From: Lycorma delicatula
Taxonomy: Eukaryota; Arthropoda; Insecta; Hemiptera; Fulgoridae
NCBI RefSeq assembly: GCF_047948215.1
Contig: NC_134456.1
Span: 14,781,730-14,845,729 of the forward strand
Direction of reading: 5' to 3'
DNA length: 64,000 nucleotides
Shown here: positions 60,535 to 64,000 of the stretch, in pieces
How the letters are laid out: every line of letters begins with the position of its first letter
How positions within the stretch are numbered: the stretch's first letter is position 1
Notes under the pieces: model-generated
What the model was told of the DNA's origin: nothing
The model's input: the letters and a program-made list of their open reading frames with translations, nothing else
The model's database searches: none
Position numbers and translations under genes: made by a program

Positions 60535-63500
60535 CTGTAAAACACAGAGACCATCCACCTTGTTAATAATAAAAAAATATAAAAATAAATATATACGTAT
60601 ACTATATCATGAGTATAAATTTACATCAGAATAAACAGGAATATCTACATTACTCATGCAATACCTAATTATTATGCTTGCAATGTTATGTTGCTACATA
60701 ATGTTACACTATCAGGCCAAAAGCATTGCAAAAATTCTCTTAATTAAATATTATTTAACTCATGGCATGACAAATAGTAATATTTTATAAAATTACTTAA
60801 AATAGTAGAACGTTACATGTTATTTATCTTATTCTGTTATGATCCTCAAACTCCATTACAGTAAGAACACTAACCAGTACATCACACACCAGTAAACAGC
60901 TTAAGCTAAGAAAAAAACCACCTTTAAGGGAATCAAAATTGACATAACAATTTTGCTTTCTTGAAATAAATTGGTATATGTTTGTGAAAACAAATATCAC
61001 CAATATAAAAAAAATTGAATAAAATTAATGAATAGCATTATATACCATTTATTACTAATTGTACCAATACCTATTTTTTAAGTGCAGATTAACCCAGCAC
61101 TAATGTAGTAGAAATTAAAATAATAAATACACCCTTATTTTTTCTAATTTGCATTTTTTGACTAAGTTAAATAGGATTATATCTTTCTTATAAGAATCCT
61201 TTATCGATTTATTTGCATATTTTAAGACGAGTATGCTTCTTATGTTCATTTCAAAATACTAGCATTTATGGTATATGTTCAGCACTCTCATTCTACTCAA
61301 AAATTACACACATATAAATGACTTAATAATGACTAATAAATAAACAAAATAAATAACTAATAGACTGTAAAAAAAAAAAAATTAGTTTTATACAATTTAT
61401 ATCTTTTAATACAATCTTATTGTATTAAAAGGTAGATTCATCGCTAATTTTCCCAGTTCCTTAATAGTTTCTAAAAAAAAATTATTTAGCATAGTTATTC
61501 CCCATATTAATTTTACTAAACGCAAGCAAAATATTTAGATTTACAATTCTTGAGATATTAATTTCCTACTTAATATTAAATTAAGCAGGAAATTAAAAGT
61601 CTTGAGAATGAGAAGACCTAAAAATTAAAAAACTGACATGTTCCCGCAGGTATAGTTGGAAAACTGAAATTTGACATGCTTATTCCAAACGAATCATTAG
61701 GATTAGGCAAAAATCATTTTGACAACCACTAAGAGAATAATTAAATAGGTTGAAGAAATGTAGAGATCATAATGACTGGAATTTTGAAGTAGAGATATTA
61801 ATCTTGGATAGTAAACTACCACTAAAAAGGGATTTTTCCTTATTCATGCCTAAATAAATGAAAAGAAGAGCAAATAGATTTTTCAAAATAAGAATATCTC
61901 AAAATCCAGTTGAGACTGCAACAGTGAAATTTCTCATCAATAATTGTTACAATACCTTGGGCAATATTTACTTAAAAAGGCAGAATCTAATTTTCAATCA
62001 ATAGTATACTTTGAAACATTTTCGCAGAAGCCTGAAATTCAGTGAAGATAATTATCCAGTATTCTATAAAAAAAATTGTTTTCCTTTAAACTACTCTTTA
62101 AAAGGGTGAAGCTGGGTGAGAATGGATTTCACAGTACCTGTTTATTCTAAGATAAAAATGAAAATTCAACTCTGAAAGTAAAGATGAAACTGAATAAACA
62201 TAGACTCACTGATTCCAATGTATATTTCTAACACATTAAATAGAAACTCAAAATTCAGCAAATGTACTAAATATGAAAACTAGTAGAAAACAAGTACAAA
62301 AAATTAAAGGGATACCTATATTTTATGATAAAAAATTACTGTATTCAAACTACTTTAACTTTTTGCAACCAAGAGGCTAATTTTAATGGCTCTTATTTAA
62401 AATTTTTTAATTGCGTTTTAATTGCTTTCATTTAAAATGTAAGTTTCAACTCAGAAATAGGATACACCACATTTAAAAACTAAGTTTTAAGACAGTAAGT
62501 TTATAAACAGTAGTTTTAAAGCGCATCTTAAAAATAGCAATTGCTATTATTTTTAACAGATGGTAAGTTTAAAAATTTTGGGAGGGGCGCTACAAAATTT
62601 TTGATTCTCAATGTAGATGGTGGCTGAAAAGTTTGAGAATCAATGCTTTAAACTAGATAAAAGGCATTTTTTATTTCCAATTAATATTCTGGAAGAGTTA
62701 AAAACATTTAATAACAACTCATTTATAAATTAGATAATGCATAAATATATTAAAAGTATATAAATACAAAAGCTAATGTTGACTCGCTTACCATTAATTT
62801 CCTGTTAGAAACAGTTAGAAACCTAATACTTGGCACAAATATTTGTAAAGGAGTTATTAGGAGAAGAATAAGAAAATCTGTTTGAATAACTCTCTTTCAG
62901 GGTTTAATACAAGGATTCCTAAACTTAAAAATTCAATACTTTCCCTTAGTCAGATATTAGTGTTTACAGTTTGGTTCAGCTGTTGATTATACAAATGGAA
63001 GTTCAATTTTTCATTTGCTACTGATCAGAAAATTTAAATCTGCAAAATTTTAGCATAGAGTAAAATAAATTCAACAATATTATCTAGGTCAAAGTTTGTC
63101 AATTGTAATTTGAAATGTTTTTAATTTTTTATGTTATTTACTTTTGATTTTTACCCAATAATAATTTTATCAATTTTCTTTTTTGCTCTTTGACATATTT
63201 CAGATAATTTTTTTTTTTGTTTTTTCAGGGTGAAAAATTCTTTGGCATTATCATCGCCCAGATTTTCATATGTACCTGTGTTTTATTGTTACGAGATTTT
63301 GTCCTTCGTAATGTTTCTAATGAATGATTGAAGAATATAACCTCCAAGGTATAACTATATCTAACTTTTCTATTGAACTTACACAAAGAGACCAGTAACT
63401 GCCAATTTATAAATTAAATAAAACCTGATCACCAAAAAAAAGGTGAATAGATTGAATAATCTTAAATAACATAATTTTACTTTGTGAAATACATAAAATA

Positions 63501-64000
63501 AGAGATTCAGATTAATCTCCTTCTGCAAATTTTATGCTGAGAACACAACAATTTTGTGAAAAATTCTTAATTTTTGAATTTTTTATATAAAAAAATAAAA
63601 TATTAATTTAGTGGTAAAGCCAACTAATAAACCAGCTGATCGGTGAATTAAAGTAGTTTATACAATCTGCTGATGCTAGTATACTAGTATATGGTTCACA
63701 TGATAAACCATTAGCTGATATGATGTCTTTCAATACTATTCAATATCTTCCAGTTTAATTATTTAATTATTCTTATTACACAACATATAAATTGCTAATT
63801 TCAGAAACACCATATATTAATTATACATAATCTTACTTGTCCTATTTTTAATAGAGTTACTTTTTACCAAATTTGTTTGCTCTATTTCATATAACATATC
63901 CTGCTATTATGAAATACTGCAGCAGAATTTTTCAATTACTATCATCAATTTAAGTAAATAAGAAATATACAAGTCAATAAAAATAAAAGTAGATTTCAAA
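60535..64000 (-). other. jub intron
   Basis: AT-rich. No LIM exon is visible on the - strand. Two short hairpins occur at 61403-61431 (13-bp perfect arms) and 61558-61596 (17-bp arms, one mismatch). A possible + strand exon is listed at 63229. Confidence 0.45.
63229..63327 (+). CDS. Possible terminal exon with one membrane segment (uncertain)
   Basis: After a long T tract ending TTTTTTCAG, a 32-residue frame in phase 0 runs to TGA. It reads GEKFFGIIIAQIF then ICTCVLLLRDFVLRNVSNE, a hydrophobic stretch flanked by charged residues, and is less AT-rich than its surroundings. It is antisense to the jub intron. If real it would be the last exon of a + strand gene. I know of no family for it, and chance or an old transposon is equally possible. 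Confidence 0.2.
   Translation, partial: GEKFFGIIIAQIFICTCVLLLRDFVLRNVSNE

Noticed and set aside
1..64000. CRISPR arrays, operons, ribosome binding sites, riboswitches
   Set aside because: None seen; the sequence is animal chromosomal DNA.

Overview
The window looks like AT-rich chromosomal DNA of an insect, probably a hemipteran (low confidence on the order). Coding exons are short, sit behind good splice sites and are separated by kilobases of AT-rich, transposon-littered introns. There is no sign of bacterial or organellar gene organisation, and most long open frames are chance runs in low-complexity DNA or remains of transposons.

Two host genes are visible. On the + strand, four C2H2 zinc-finger exons (6510, 17438, 22071, 36241) each follow a polypyrimidine tract and AG, each needs two bases to complete a split codon, and each ends in its own stop. 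This is the layout of a BTB-zinc-finger locus with mutually alternative 3'-terminal exons (longitudinals lacking / broad type); the shared 5' part with the BTB domain would lie left of the window. On the - strand, three exons joined in phase (60534-60483, 55267-55199, 51800-51693) encode the last LIM domain of an Ajuba-family protein (jub). Its upstream exons lie beyond the right edge, and its last short exon is not certain. The two genes are therefore convergent.

Region by region: 0.5-5 kb holds a tRNA-derived SINE, an R1/I-like non-LTR retrotransposon fragment and copy 1 of a 1.4-1.8 kb non-coding element. 6.5-22.3 kb holds zinc-finger exons A, B and C with quiet introns and copy 2 of that element (19.4-21.2 kb). 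23.5-38.3 kb is a transposon graveyard (Mutator-like transposase, CR1-like reverse transcriptase, two copies of another LINE, a mariner tail, SINEs and another reverse transcriptase) with exon D at 36.2 kb. 39.4-44.9 kb is a nested block: a degenerate protein family flanked by ~0.7 kb inverted arms, a second degenerate family beside it, and a SINE with perfect target duplications inside an R1-like scrap. 48-64 kb is the jub 3' region and introns, with SINEs, a mariner relic and a ~450 bp foldback element ending 43 bp from a jub exon.

The most interesting items are the phase-locked array of alternative zinc-finger exons, with a nested hairpin 80 bp upstream of exon D; the inverted-arm transposon at 39.4-43.4 kb, whose proteins I cannot place in a named superfamily; and the foldback next to the jub splice donor. 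All identifications come from reading translations and motifs by eye; no database search was run.
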